The translations under genes and the position numbers were made by a program. DNA of 64,000 bases from Stratiolaelaps scimitus. Its lineage: Eukaryota; Arthropoda; Arachnida; Mesostigmata; Laelapidae. Shown piece after piece: positions 21,380 to 33,019 of the stretch. The stretch's first letter is position 1, and each line of letters starts with the position of its first letter. The stretch spans positions 2,232,001 to 2,296,000 of the forward strand of contig JABWDB010000014.1 of the NCBI GenBank assembly GCA_019614645.1, read 5' to 3'. The notes below the pieces were generated by a model. That model searched no databases. It worked only from the letters and a program-made list of their open reading frames with translations, and was not told the DNA's origin.

Positions 21380-24300
21380 GATGCTGTCTCTTTACCAAGG
21401 GGCAGAGCAACTGGACCACGCCAAGTGTTGTGAGAAGATCAGATCGTCACTTCTAATACAGGGTTGAACCCACGCAGGCACAGTAGAAGGCGAAACTGTA
21501 AAACGAATATCGGTGCTATGGTTTTTCTCGGCATCTCACTCAGCCTCTATCGTACATATACGTTTGTTTTTGATGGGGAAGTATCCTTTCAGCTACTTAT
21601 TCACTAGAGAGGATGGTGATGCTCAAGAATATCATTAAAATATTACGAATCATATAAGAGATACTTCATAAACTTCATCTAACTTACAGATAGCATATAC
21701 ATGACCATCAAAACAACAAATTGAACAACAAAAACGGATTAGCAGAACAAATACTGTGGTTACTTAAACGAAGGTTGCTTATCGCAACACAACACTGTTC
21801 GTTTAGTTATACCTTAAAAATGACTACCCATAGTAACTGTTGACTCGAGGGCTCATTGATTGTATGTATTTTTGTAATCGATTACATGTATACGTGAACT
21901 ATGTATAGAGCCCGTTGGTATACGTGGGGGGGGGGCGGCTCAGGTTTGGCCAATTGCGGTAGAATCTCCTCCGATACAGCCCGAATTGTATAAACGAACT
22001 GAAGGCTGTACTAAACGTAACTATTCACACCCACATAGATCTTCTCGTAACTGGACCTCCTGTTATACTCATAATTTCGCTTTGGTATTTAAAGTACACA
22101 CACAGACTCGAAGTGATGACACAACCCGCGGAGTTTCGCGTTTTCTTGGAAACGCCGAATAAAAATTAGTTCGGCCACAGCTTAGAGCGCAGTCGAGTTT
22201 GATCTCACCTAAACATAATCATACTCGTATCTAATCAGCTTTTCTCATTTATTTCAAAATATTTAAAACGTCAAATTTTCACTGCAGGTGCGTGTAGGTC
22301 AATCAAAATCTCGCGAGCTAAACGACCTCTTTTAAGACGCATGTCTCTCTGTCAACGGCGGAAATTGCAGCTTACAATACGATGTTCTATGCGTGTTTGA
22401 GTGTGGTTTAAGGTGCGTGGCATATACCCATTTCGTTCAATGTCTCTATCTGCGAAATCAGTCCAGTCGCGTTAACAAACGCAAAAGCTCTCAAAGATTG
22501 CCGATAGCATTAGTTCATTGCTTCTAATTTATACGAGCTTGGTTTGCGTGTTAAAATTACTGACTAAAACCCGTGCCATATAACTGTAATTTGCACAGAC
22601 CTGGATCACCCCGCACCTGCAAGCTGCAAAGGTTGAACACGTTAGCAGAGCTTGGCCTCAGGCTAGGCATTACACGATTCAGACCGGCAGACTCTGCCGA
22701 AGACCTTAAATGTGTTCATTTCGAAGCACATGGCGTACATCTGCGTTGTGGTTCATTAAAATCAAATAATGTCAGTGAACTCCCGAGAATTGCGCTCGCG
22801 CGCAACTTAAATAGGGGATGCCGGGCTCCGGCTAGGTACAAGTATCATTCGAGTCAATAAATCTGACTCGAGCCCGGCTCGGCTCCGAATGGATTGGACG
22901 CGGCTCAGAACGGCCAATACTCTCTAGTGGTATGGCGTCTATTTTATCTAGTGCGATCGGCCCCGCTTCGAGCTGCTCGCTAGTCGCCAGCACTCGCGTC
23001 TCGCCCGCCACGAGCGTCATTCGCAATCTATACCCCTAGCTAATGATCGAACTCTGCGCTCCGTCCAACCCTTAGTTGCAAAACTGTGCACTCGCAAATG
23101 TTCTCCTCGCGATGTCCCTTAACTGCGCTGTGTTCCGGTAGTTTTTACAATACTTCGGTGTCCTTCTCGCTATCGTTCGTGACACGTGCATCCGTTGTTA
23201 CAGTGTGCGTACCACCTATATGTGCGGGTCGATTGCATTCACCTGCACGGGCAGTGATCGTCCCAAATTCGTAGCGCTGTTGCATCGCGAGCATCGTCCG
23301 ATTCGGAACGTATTTGTAGTGTGTGTGCTTCCTGCTTCGAATCCGCCGATGAACAGGACTGCCGCTGCATTGACGACCACCGCGCTAGCACTAGCAATCT
23401 GTGTCCGGATTCGATATTCATAGACCAACAGCGCTGTTCGCGCGCGCGCGCGCGCTCTTTAGCTCGCGTAGGTTTGGATTCGACGTCCTGTGTCGGTCGC
23501 GGGTAGAATTGGAAGCGTTAGTAAAGAACAGTTGGGCAGGAGATACAACTAACGGCGGCGCTTACTTCAATGACTGACTGCCCACTAAGCGGGCACAGTT
23601 ACAAATGTGGCAGGTTAGTGCCGCGTGCGACCAAGCCATACATATTTAGCATGTGGGACACAAGGGGGAATTCGTTTTGATACCGAACACTTGTCGGTGG
23701 AATATGAACGACACTATTGAACATCAGGATTTGTAAATTCGTTCAGCATCCGCCGAAATTGTCTCTATTTCATTGTCGTATCGCCGACGATCTGTGCGAA
23801 GTTGACTGTCAATATGTTGTTCAATGTATATGGTCGCCTGTATGGCGGCTCTGTGTGCTCATGGCCTAATAACTTGGCACAGTTATCGATCGGCTCTGTG
23901 GGTGATTCCGGCCTTGATGAACGCCGGAAGATGAATGATGACTATAACAATAACGGCGGTAAGTTACTTTTCGAGCAATGACACGTGTGTGACCTCGCTG
24001 AACCATGAGATCCGCCCACAGGTTTCTTGCTCGGCCCCGGTGCAGGCCTTAGCCAGCATTCTCAAGCCGAAAATCGCTTCAGGTTGAAATCGTCACCGTA
24101 CTAAGCTCATTGCACTATCGTACAACAGTAGCTATATTGCTCTATTGATACAACCCTCAGATGATGGCAGTCAGGTCTCTCGATAGAAGGAATTACTAAA
24201 GTTATTGATTGAATATACCTAATCTCATTTACAAGTCTGCGTGTTGTTGTGACAGAATATTTTACGTTGGCCGGTCGATCGAAATCATAATTTTGGGCTT

Positions 24301-24780
24301 CTTTTATTTTTCAACGAGTCGAATAATTCACTCGTTATTGTTGCAAATTTAATAAGGACATGCTTCGGCAGCAGCCCTTTCAACACATTCGCGGATCCGT
24401 TTAACAGCGATTGTTCAGCGGAGTTGGATAGTCGTAGAAACACGATTATATAAATTAGGTCCTACCCGTCATATTGAGTTTGGTAGCCAACGTTATTATG
24501 CTGTTTCGGTTTATTTGCCTGCCCCGAGGAGCACAGGAGAGTTTCAACACCGGAAACAATCTGGAATAGGCGCCGCATTTGATGGTAAACGAAAATGAGG
24601 TGGTTCACTTGAGGTTCATGGATGGCTGATGCGGGCGGTGGTGGGGGAGTGAGCTGACTATGTGACGTCTACCTCGGGCGATATATTCCCACCGATGCGG
24701 CAGCCGTCGAATAGAGAGTGTCCCTGCCTAGAACGCTCAGGCCGCTCGATACTCGGGTGTACTCACAGTTGTCGGCCATA
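21380..24780. other. No assignable gene
   Basis: About 3.4 kb of mixed sequence with short frames only. A G8 run lies near 21926 and a CG dinucleotide run near 23438-23455, the latter able to adopt Z-form. Neither strand shows a recognisable domain. Confidence 0.5.
23438..23455. repeat. (CG)n tract
   Basis: An alternating CG run, rare in this window; a possible Z-DNA-forming sequence. Confidence 0.7.
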
Positions 24781-24799
24781 CGAATCGTAGTAGTAGTCA

Positions 24800-24822
24800 T
24801 GGTGGTGGTGGTGGTGGTAGTG
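24800..24822. repeat. (GGT)n triplet repeat
   Basis: A GGT triplet run after a short GTA run. Confidence 0.9.
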
Positions 24823-24829
24823 GCATTGA

Positions 24830-27800
24830 CACCGTTAGGAAAATAGAGAAATTAAGCAACAAGCAAAGAGGCGTGAGAGATGAAAGGACCTGGCTTGCTC
24901 GGCTGCCAGCCCAACCTCTGCCTGGATATTAAGGCCAAGGAGTATTAAAATCTCGTTACGACGAACGGGTAGATTTCATTTATCAAAAGTTAAGCGATCC
25001 CACCACGGCCCAGCCGGGCACCAAGTCGTTGCCTTCGTCGTCTCGACGGGTGACGGCAGCCGAGTGGCGAGAGAAGGCGAAGCCCACCCGCAAATGGGAC
25101 AGCATAAAAAGAACTCGACCCCACGGAACAACCCCCAGATCCAGTGGCAGCGTGACACGGCGCCGCCAATACAACTGATGTTACATAATATAATTCTCGA
25201 GAATATGCGCATATTTTGAGAACGAATGGCCGCGATAACCCTGATGATGATGGTTGGGTTGTGTGTGTGTCTGTGTGCATATGTATGCCTGTGTATATTA
25301 TAAATGGTATAATCAAATCTGTGCGAAAGGGTCCGCGGGATATGGGATGAGTGTCGAAATCGATGGGTCCGAATTTTCTTGATGGCAGCTAACTACGTCA
25401 TCTCGCTTGCCTGACTCGGAGCAAGCACTCAGTCGACAGCTGAGTATTCAATATAACACATAAAATGCACCGCTTTTGGTGGTTTCAGATCGCCCGCCTA
25501 CTGAGATCAGCGTTTAGTTATGTCTATATATCAGATATTCAAAAATCAGAGTTACGGAGCGAACATTAACGCACACGATAAGTTCTTGGTGCAAAATGCG
25601 TCTCGGATGTTGTTTAAAAACGAAAATAATCTCTTCTTCTGGTTCAAACGTTAACATGGAACAGAGAATTTCATCTTCGTGTCACATCTTCTATCCATTT
25701 ATCTACATATCTCTGTATGCAGGCACATGTTATAGCACTAACACGGATAGAGTCACAATGGAGATAGTTAGACACTCGAGGACCGGCTCGTGCTGGACCT
25801 CTTAGAGCTGGTTTGCTTTACCCACTTCTGAGTGAGGTCCTTCTTGGTTCCTCGCTACGATCATACCTCATGCCGCGACACTGCTGCGGCATGATGTGTC
25901 GTCTTCGTCGACGGACTTACGAACGAACGGGGAAACCGCTCCGGGGAACGGCTCGCCTTTGCCTGCCTCGTTGTAATGAATCCTATTACACTCTTAATAA
26001 GACAACTTCCCCAGTTCCCTACTCTTTCTTCGAGTCTAAGTCCACCTGACGATGAGAAGTCAGAGGGCGGCCGGGCAGGCTGTCGAGAAGGCCCTCGAGG
26101 CTCCTCTCGGCAGCTCCCCTATGCTCAGCCTGCCACCGAGTCGCCGCCTCTCTCTCTCTCAGCAAGCCCCGTAGCTCTTGACTGTCCGAGAGCTCGTTAT
26201 ACTCTGTGACAACAGAGAATACCAGCGGCCAGTTGGTGCTGCAACCACCCTCGGCGGCAGTAATGCCCGGCCGCGACCCCGCATGTTAGCTGCATATTCT
26301 CTGACTTGATGTCGTAGGGAGATATCCTACGCTGAGGACGAATAAATATATCCCCGCCGTTGATTGGTGCAAAAGCGGCCCCCGCAAGAAAACAAGTGTA
26401 TTGACATGATGAGCACTAGAGCTTCGATACAAAGAACCAAGTCATTAGCCATCGCATGAAAGATTGCTTGCAATAATGTCACTTGAAACACAATGGATGG
26501 CAGTGTATATATCCGAGGAATATTTCGTACGCTGTATCATTAACCGCGAGCCGCGCGACGAAGTGCTTACGAAGTCGGCACAATATTAAGGGTGCTTTGA
26601 AGGATCGCTGCATGTATCACGGCAAACACAAATGTTGGTCTTGACTTCTACACCAAGTGGAGCAAAATTGATGGGGTCTGCAGGAGGGGTCATCACTTTC
26701 TATGACGGCATTTACCCAAAGTGCAGCCTCGAATATGGGAGAAGACGATGAGAGAAGTGACCGATGTACACTTCAAGCAATATTTGAAATCGAATCGGAT
26801 AATAGTATACCAGCAGTGAATTTATATATACCAGCTCTAATTTTCTATCGTTGTCATTCTTCGCTGATGTGCAACCAATGCTGACATTCGGCGAATTATT
26901 TTCGAACCGCAGTTCAGTCCGCTGCAGTCGCAGGGACAACGAATTTCTACTTGATCTTGTAAGATCGATTGCTCAATATAGATGTAAATTAAATACTGGA
27001 CAAAATAGAAGAGAGACGATTGGCTCAAATGTGCGCATTATTCCGGGCGAATATTCACCTGTCCTCGATCTTGCGCCCACGTATTTACTAATGTCCAAGT
27101 GTCCAAATATCTGTCGAGATATGCCTAGTCAATTCATGGCTGAAAAATCATTTCAAACCATAAGAAAATACCATACGCGTTTCGTGTACAGAGTTGGGCA
27201 CATGCTGCCTCCGGAACCATCTTAGAGCGCTGGTTAGACCAATTTAGCTTGAGAATATTGCACAATGTAAGAGACTTCATCCGTTCAGGACGCTGAGACT
27301 AGGCCGTCAAGGACAATAGGGACGACAGCTGAGGCCGTTCGTTTTCGCTTGATGATGTCCCAGGGGACATCTTTGAGAGTGACCCTTACCACCGTTGAGA
27401 TAGCCGATGGAGAAGGGCTTGCTCACTAGCCCCGAATAACCGCTACGGACACTGTAGAGACGCAGTTGAGAGAGCGAGAGCCAGGGAGAAAGCGTTAAGC
27501 GAAGTCAAGCGAGGAACTTTTTTGTCGTCGTCCACTCTAAAAGAGGCCACCCGGCGTTACATGTACCGTCGTATATTATTTGTAGCCGGTGGATGTTAAT
27601 CATTTACACATCCACATGTGAAAGCTATATTGTCGAGCCATCGCGTCAGGTGGCAACCGATTCATATCCACGGCTAAAAAGACTACATTGACATAGTAAC
27701 TAGCCGTTGCTAACCGTAAGGCCCGCTCGTTTATATAGAGTACATATGAGATAGATTCTTGAAGATGCACTAATCGAATCTTAATTAAGGGTCAATGGAC

Positions 27801-28050
27801 TTGAGTCTGTCAGTCGATACGCAGCACGCTCTGGGAACACCCCCTATGCTATTCGCCTATATATAACATATAAAATGAGTAAAGTCGGCCTGAATGGTTG
27901 ATTGATTTTGTGAAGAGAGGGAATAAGTATTCACTGAGAATTTTTAGAGAGTTTAATTCTTAATCCGCTGTAGATCGGGTCTCGATATTTGTAACAATAA
28001 TCGGAGTCATCTCGTTGTGAATTGAATATACAGTATACAATAAAATGCAA
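24830..28050. other. No assignable gene
   Basis: Unique-looking sequence. The longest clean frame, 26851-27225 plus (124 codons), has balanced composition but no domain and no supported start or splice sites. It is recorded as unproven. Confidence 0.45.
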
Positions 28051-28062
28051 GGACAGCTTTGT

Positions 28063-28081
28063 TATATATATATATATATAT
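28063..28081. repeat. (TA)n microsatellite
   Basis: A TA tract. Confidence 0.9.
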
Positions 28082-28837
28082 TAACGAGTCCCCGATGTTT
28101 CCGCAATATAAACTTTCCGGACGTAATTATAGTATACCTACCACATATCCCACGACTGTAGACTGTTAGCTCAGACTCATGAAATCATCAATTTGATTAG
28201 GCTCATTAGAAGAGAAGGCTCATGTCGAAGTCCGCAATTCTCATTTGATGTTGAGCTCACACGACGCATTACGCATCATTGCTCAACCTAGATTCATCTT
28301 TACCCGGCCAAATTGATTTGAAATTACCCTTACACAGCTGATACCATATGTTTAAAAATGTGACCGTACCATTTCATTCATAAACGTCTAGTTCTTTTAT
28401 GTAGTATGTCATTACCCGAGTATGATATCCGAGTCGGGTACCACAAATTCTCAAGTTCAGCGACAATGACATTATATATGTATACAATTGCCGGATGCAG
28501 AACACTGTCGGCAAGGTGAACCAGTAGCTTTTGTTCTAACTAACACCTGATGCTTTTGTTAGTGATCTTTTTACCTGTTCCTTCCATCGTGTAACGACAT
28601 CCTGCAATGTATGGTTACGTTAGCAGTTTTGCACGACCTCAGGGCAGATCGCCTCGTTGTGCAAGAATAACTCGCCATTTGGGCACACCTATAGTTCATG
28701 ACATGACAGCTTAAAGCTGTAATCAGGATCAAACACAGCGGCACCGCTACCTCCTGCGCCATCGTAGCATGCTGCTGCGGATAAACGCAATGAGATCGAT
28801 ATTCTAAACAGTCGGTGAACGAGCAGTGTTTCAAGGG

Positions 28838-28931
28838 CCACGTCATGGGTAGGTCGGTCCCACTCCTTAACCCCTCAGCTGCTTCGTGGACACTTGGGGG
28901 TTTAAGGAGTGGGGCCGAGGGATGACGGGGC
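28838..28931 (+). ncRNA. Candidate microRNA-like hairpin
   Basis: Core arms 28854-28874 and 28897-28918 pair as 17 continuous base pairs (one a G:U), a single T bulge at 28901, then four C:G pairs and a U:G. The terminal loop is about 15-20 bases. A lower stem of six pairs (28841-28846 with 28922-28927) is separated by a 7x3 internal loop and adds a few more pairs outside. The overall size (about 65 nt core, 94 nt with lower stem) fits a pre-miRNA. The two wobble pairs are G:U only in plus-strand RNA and would be A:C mismatches on the minus strand, which favours a plus-strand transcript. I do not recognise either arm as a known miRNA. A transposon fold-back is the alternative. Confidence 0.4.
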
Positions 28932-28934
28932 GGC

Positions 28935-29530
28935 GACGACGACGACTATGTAGAGAAACGGTGACCTCACTGAGGTGAGAAGCGCACCATTTGCTGGCCT
29001 ACGCGTCGTCCTCCCCATCACAATGTTCCCCCGCGAGATTTTCTCACGTTGAGATTCCGTGTCGCGGGGCATTATCGGGCAAGCCTCACGTCCCCATCAG
29101 TCCGGCGCTCCAGAGTAGGCAGCACAGGGCTGTAGGGGTAGACGGTGCTGCTGGTGGTAGTGGTGGCAGATAGACGATCTCCGGCACTTCACCTACGATG
29201 GCGGCATAACGCTACCGCGGCGGCGTTGCCGGCTGCCAGGAGCGGTAGTTCCTCTTCTTTCTCGATCTCTTCCGTTCCCTCGTTCGGTTGCCTCTACGTA
29301 CTCTGCATGATGACGTCCTGCTTGTGGGCCCCTGCCAGCACCAACAGCACCGCTACCAGGGGAGCCGCCGCCGCCGCGACCACCACCACCACCGTTACCC
29401 CCGCCAACACCCTGGCCACGCTATGTCGTCATCGTCGTCAGCAACGTTCGGGTTCAGGTATCAGGCGTCGGCTATGCGTCTCTGCTCCACCGCCCACCAC
29501 CATCAAGTACATTCGAGGGAGTTAGAGTGA
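28935..29530. other. GC-rich triplet block
   Basis: Rich in GGN, ACC and GCC triplets (for example 29355-29410). Both plus frames are open for about 80-126 codons but translate to low-complexity A, T, S, H runs. Possibly a transcribed UTR belonging to the minus-strand promoter motif at 29551-29583. Confidence 0.4.
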
Positions 29531-29550
29531 GAGAGAGTAAAGCAAGCGAC

Positions 29551-29583
29551 TGTGCGAAAGAGAGACGACCGCCCCTTTATATA
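29551..29583 (-). promoter_or_regulatory. Candidate minus-strand core promoter (TATA + initiator)
   Basis: On the minus strand, tatataaagggg begins at 29583 and cacagtc follows, with its central A at 29551. That A lies about 30 bases after the TATAAA, the spacing expected of TATA and initiator. A GA/CT-rich segment follows the predicted start, then the GC-rich block. No transcript evidence is available. Two motifs at the right spacing can occur by chance in a window this long. Confidence 0.35.
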
Positions 29584-29584
29584 T

Positions 29585-30580
29585 AATACATCCCATTACC
29601 ACTTGCAGGCAGGCGTGCAGGTCGTTCTCTCCTTATTCTCTCGAACGCCAGCTCTTCGAGGAGACAACCGCCGTCGCTAACCTGTACTTTAAACAGCGTT
29701 CGCCATAAACCGAATCTTCGCTATTCCGCTATTCCGATGGTTACCCTACAAGCAAGCGTTAAAGCCTTAGACGAAAATCGAAGCTCCTCCATATCATGGC
29801 ATCCCCTACAGGACGCAGTACCCAGAATGTCCGTAGGGATTTCAACCTTAAGGAAAATAAGTGAAGTGGGAAGGCAATCGCCTGCCACCCGGCCATCCTG
29901 CTGGTCAAAGGCCATACACCGCGATTAGAGAAGTACCAAAACGGGCGTTTTAGCAGAACTCAAAATGCTTCCCTTGGAGAGATAGCTCACTCGACAAGCC
30001 AAACTCCTTGATTAGAGAGCATATTCTTTCAGCCCTCTTGATCGGCTTCCCGTGAGCAGCTTTAGCGAGTCAAGCGACGGCTCGTTGCGTCGCCAGCGCA
30101 GCGGACACCCCAGCAGCCATCATCATCCCATCTGGCCCATTCGCAAGCGGCCCGGCTTCAGCCTCCCCTAAATTTCAATTTTTAACTTTTCTTTCTGTCG
30201 TCTCTCGCTGAACTGAGCTTGTATCTCTCTGTTTGCTCTCTCTCTCTCTCCCTCTCTCTCTCCCCCCACTTAGTCCTGCGCGGATGAGTCCGGTGTTCAC
30301 TGCCTCTTGGCATGGCGTTCATCCACTCTGTCACTCCCCTGGCGTCCGGCACGACATCGGGGTCCCAAACAATCCTCCCTAGGCCGGTACAGTACCATCC
30401 GCACTATCGGTGATTCGCTGCTCAGAGCACCATACGCCATCTCGTTTTCCTTGCTCACACGGCGCAACCCCCACCCCCTTCGCCCATCCGCCAAAAAACC
30501 TCACTAGCCCTCAGACGAAGCCCCCCATGGCTCTGGATCTGTCCAAAATGAGTTTTAGTCTTCTGTTTTTACACGGAGAC
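29585..30580. other. No assignable gene; CT tract
   Basis: Contains a CT tract at 30236-30263 and otherwise featureless sequence with short frames. Confidence 0.5.
30236..30263. repeat. (CT)n tract
   Basis: A CT run (GAGA on the minus strand). Confidence 0.9.
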
Positions 30581-31410
30581 ACACATATCTATGTATATAT
30601 ATATATACATACTTACAAGCATACGTATAGAACAAGCGTACACGCATCATTCACGGCCCCTTCTCTCTGTGTGTGTGTGTATATGAGTGTCGATTTGTCC
30701 ATCTATTGGGGAACTCAACTGAGTAGCCCCTCGTTTGCTGTCGGTACTGCTCGCTAAAGTGAACTCGTTACCGGAAGCGTATCCGCAGCGCGTGATTTCC
30801 GCGCTTTTGCAGACGATTCTTCTTTGAACTGTCGGCGGGCTGTCCAATTTGGAGTTAATAATCTCTCTCCCTCTCTCCCACTTACCTATGCATATCATTT
30901 ATAGGAAGATAATGAACTGCTAGAGAGGGATCGGTAATCGTTCCCTGGGGATTTCAGCATTTCTCTAGCATCCCACCCTCCTGGCCCTTCGGGCCTGGAA
31001 GACATTAGCCACCCGGTCAAATTTCGTGTTCGAAGTCGACCGAAATGTAGAAAATATATGACGCTTATATACTCAATATTCGTATGTGTTCTCGTTGTAA
31101 GAACGGACACACAGGCGATTTAAATCAAATGGATCTGATTGGGCCTTTTTGCGCAGGTTGAACTGCGTCGTCGAATAGTCTATCACGTTCGTCATTGCTC
31201 AATTGCCTGTACCGATGACTCGTTAAATTCGAAATTGCAGACACAATATTTCTTCCAGCGGAGTACTTCGTTTGTCATAACATAACATATTTCCATATTT
31301 GTCACGGACCCACCTGATCGAGAGTTTATTTTTTAATTGCACAACCTACGTATTGTTCTCCCCAACACTCGTGTGATTGAACAAAACAGATGTATTAATA
31401 TGCGCATACG

Positions 31411-31430
31411 TAGTAATAATAATAATAATA
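31411..31430. repeat. (AAT)n triplet repeat
   Basis: An AAT run. Confidence 0.9.
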
Positions 31431-31707
31431 AGGAAGTTTCTCTAGTACCACAACCTTCAGTGAACATGCTGAGAGCGTTGTTTGATAGGTGTACCTTGGT
31501 GTGCTTCGTGAATTTTGAAAGCCTTTCTCCAATCATTTCCAGTTTCTTACCTAAAATTACGCGAATCTCGTAGCGTTGAATGAAACCTGACAAAGTGCGC
31601 GGGCAGGGTGCGTATACGAAAACAAGACAGACTTCTGAGAAGAGTTGAACCAAGATGTATTTCGACTGCCGAGACACACGATTCACCAATATCGAATACA
31701 GAATGGT

Positions 31708-31733
31708 TGTGGCAGACCATTGTGGCAGACCAT
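31708..31733. repeat. 13-bp tandem duplication
   Basis: The unit tgtggcagaccat occurs twice in direct contact. Confidence 0.85.
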
Positions 31734-32535
31734 GGTCAATCAGCTGAGAAAGGTAGTATTTATCGAAGACTTTTTCGACGAGATGTTTGATATAGGACCC
31801 ACTCGAAGCAGTGCTGGTGCTTGTGATACAGCCCCTGAGAGAGTCACGCACCACAGAAAAATCAACAACTTGTTCTCACGGAGAATATCGCGGGTTCGGG
31901 GCATCACACGTGACGACCTCTAGCCCTTTAATCATATATTCCTTTGTAAATAATAATAATATTATTAACAAAAAGACGTTCGTCTACGCCCTAATCTAAC
32001 TTCTTTTCTACATCATATGAATCCGTAAAGTATAAGTGAGTGCTGTGTTGGAGACAGATTTATTTCATATCATTGTCCTAGTGGATTATTGTTTGTGCAT
32101 TTGCATCTGAACTTGATAGCAATATAGGATAGGAACATCTCATAGCTGGAGCTGACCGTGGCTTGTGGAAATGTGCAGCTTGCAATATCAATGAAACGGT
32201 CGGCATTATATAATTTAAATACATTCGTCAAACTATTGATATGTGGTTATCAACTCAAAGAAAATTTTAATATCTATCCCGCATATGGATAAACAATTAA
32301 TGATAATAACAGTGAATCGAAATGGGACTAGAGACGTCGAGTTGTAAAGGCAAATATGACATGAGCTGTACTGAATTAATTAATTACTAACAATTAGAAT
32401 AGCATATGATTTTGCGGTGGTAAAATGAGTGCCACTGCAAGCGTACTTACTGTTCATGCTATCCCATTGACATCAAGAGTTAGTTCTTTATCATTGGTTA
32501 AAGGGTGCAAGGTCAGCACACCAATAACCAAGAGG

Positions 32536-32610
32536 AGAGGGATGGCGTGAGGTAGTGCCTCACTTAAACTTGAAACCCTAAGGTCTCCGGTTCGAATCCA
32601 ACATAACCCA
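32536..32610 (+). pseudogene. tRNA-like element (tRNA pseudogene or SINE head)
   Basis: An A-box-like tggcgtgaggta at 32543-32554 is followed 46 bases later (start to start) by a perfect B box ggttcgaatcc at 32589-32599, with an aaggtc variable-loop-like stretch between. The spacing is that of a tRNA gene. However, the anticodon stem and most of the T stem do not pair, so this is not a functional tRNA. It is either a decayed tRNA copy or the head of a tRNA-derived SINE. The downstream sequence does not match the 19.0 kb family. Confidence 0.5.
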
Positions 32611-32849
32611 TATCCCGCATGTATGGTTTGAAGTAATACTCAAGTATTACAAGGTTGCCACCGTGCTTATTCTAATAACTGGCTTTAACTAAGGCAGCGG
32701 TGGAAACAATGTGTTACACCATCTGGCATTTGTAGCCCATCGTTGACATCGTATCTAAGGTCCGTTTGTATATTATATCAGGATACACTGACGGTAGTAT
32801 TGTAAATGCCGCGACAACTCGACAGACAACCATCTCTCTCTCTCATCCC

Positions 32850-32869
32850 ATATATATATATATATATAT
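32850..32869. repeat. (TA)10 microsatellite
   Basis: A TA tract. Confidence 0.9.
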
Positions 32870-32987
32870 CCTAAGACGACGCGGTGCCCTCCGGACGAGT
32901 TTACTGATGAAGAGCGAGAAGCATGACCACGGAAATCTGGAGCGGTGTCCCCCTGGACGAATAACTGCTCAAGCAGATAGACAGTCA

Positions 32988-32991
<4 letters not shown>

Positions 32992-33018
<27 letters not shown>
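32992..33018. repeat. (TA)13 microsatellite
   Basis: A TA tract 120 bases after the previous one. Confidence 0.9.
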
Positions 33019-33019
33019 G

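Larger units (their letters stand above)
30620..32480. other. No assignable gene
   Basis: Contains a GT run (30666-30684), an AAT triplet run (31411-31430) and a 13-bp tandem duplication (31708-31733). The minus frame at 31333-31854 is open for 173 codons, but it begins at a GTG, contains a poly-Leu run from the AAT repeat, and has no domain. Confidence 0.45.

Noticed and set aside
31333..31854. 173-codon minus-strand frame in average-composition DNA
   Set aside because: Begins at GTG with no ATG, includes a Leu run from the AAT repeat and a tandem duplication, and has no domain. A frame of this length is not exceptional in 64 kb and six frames.
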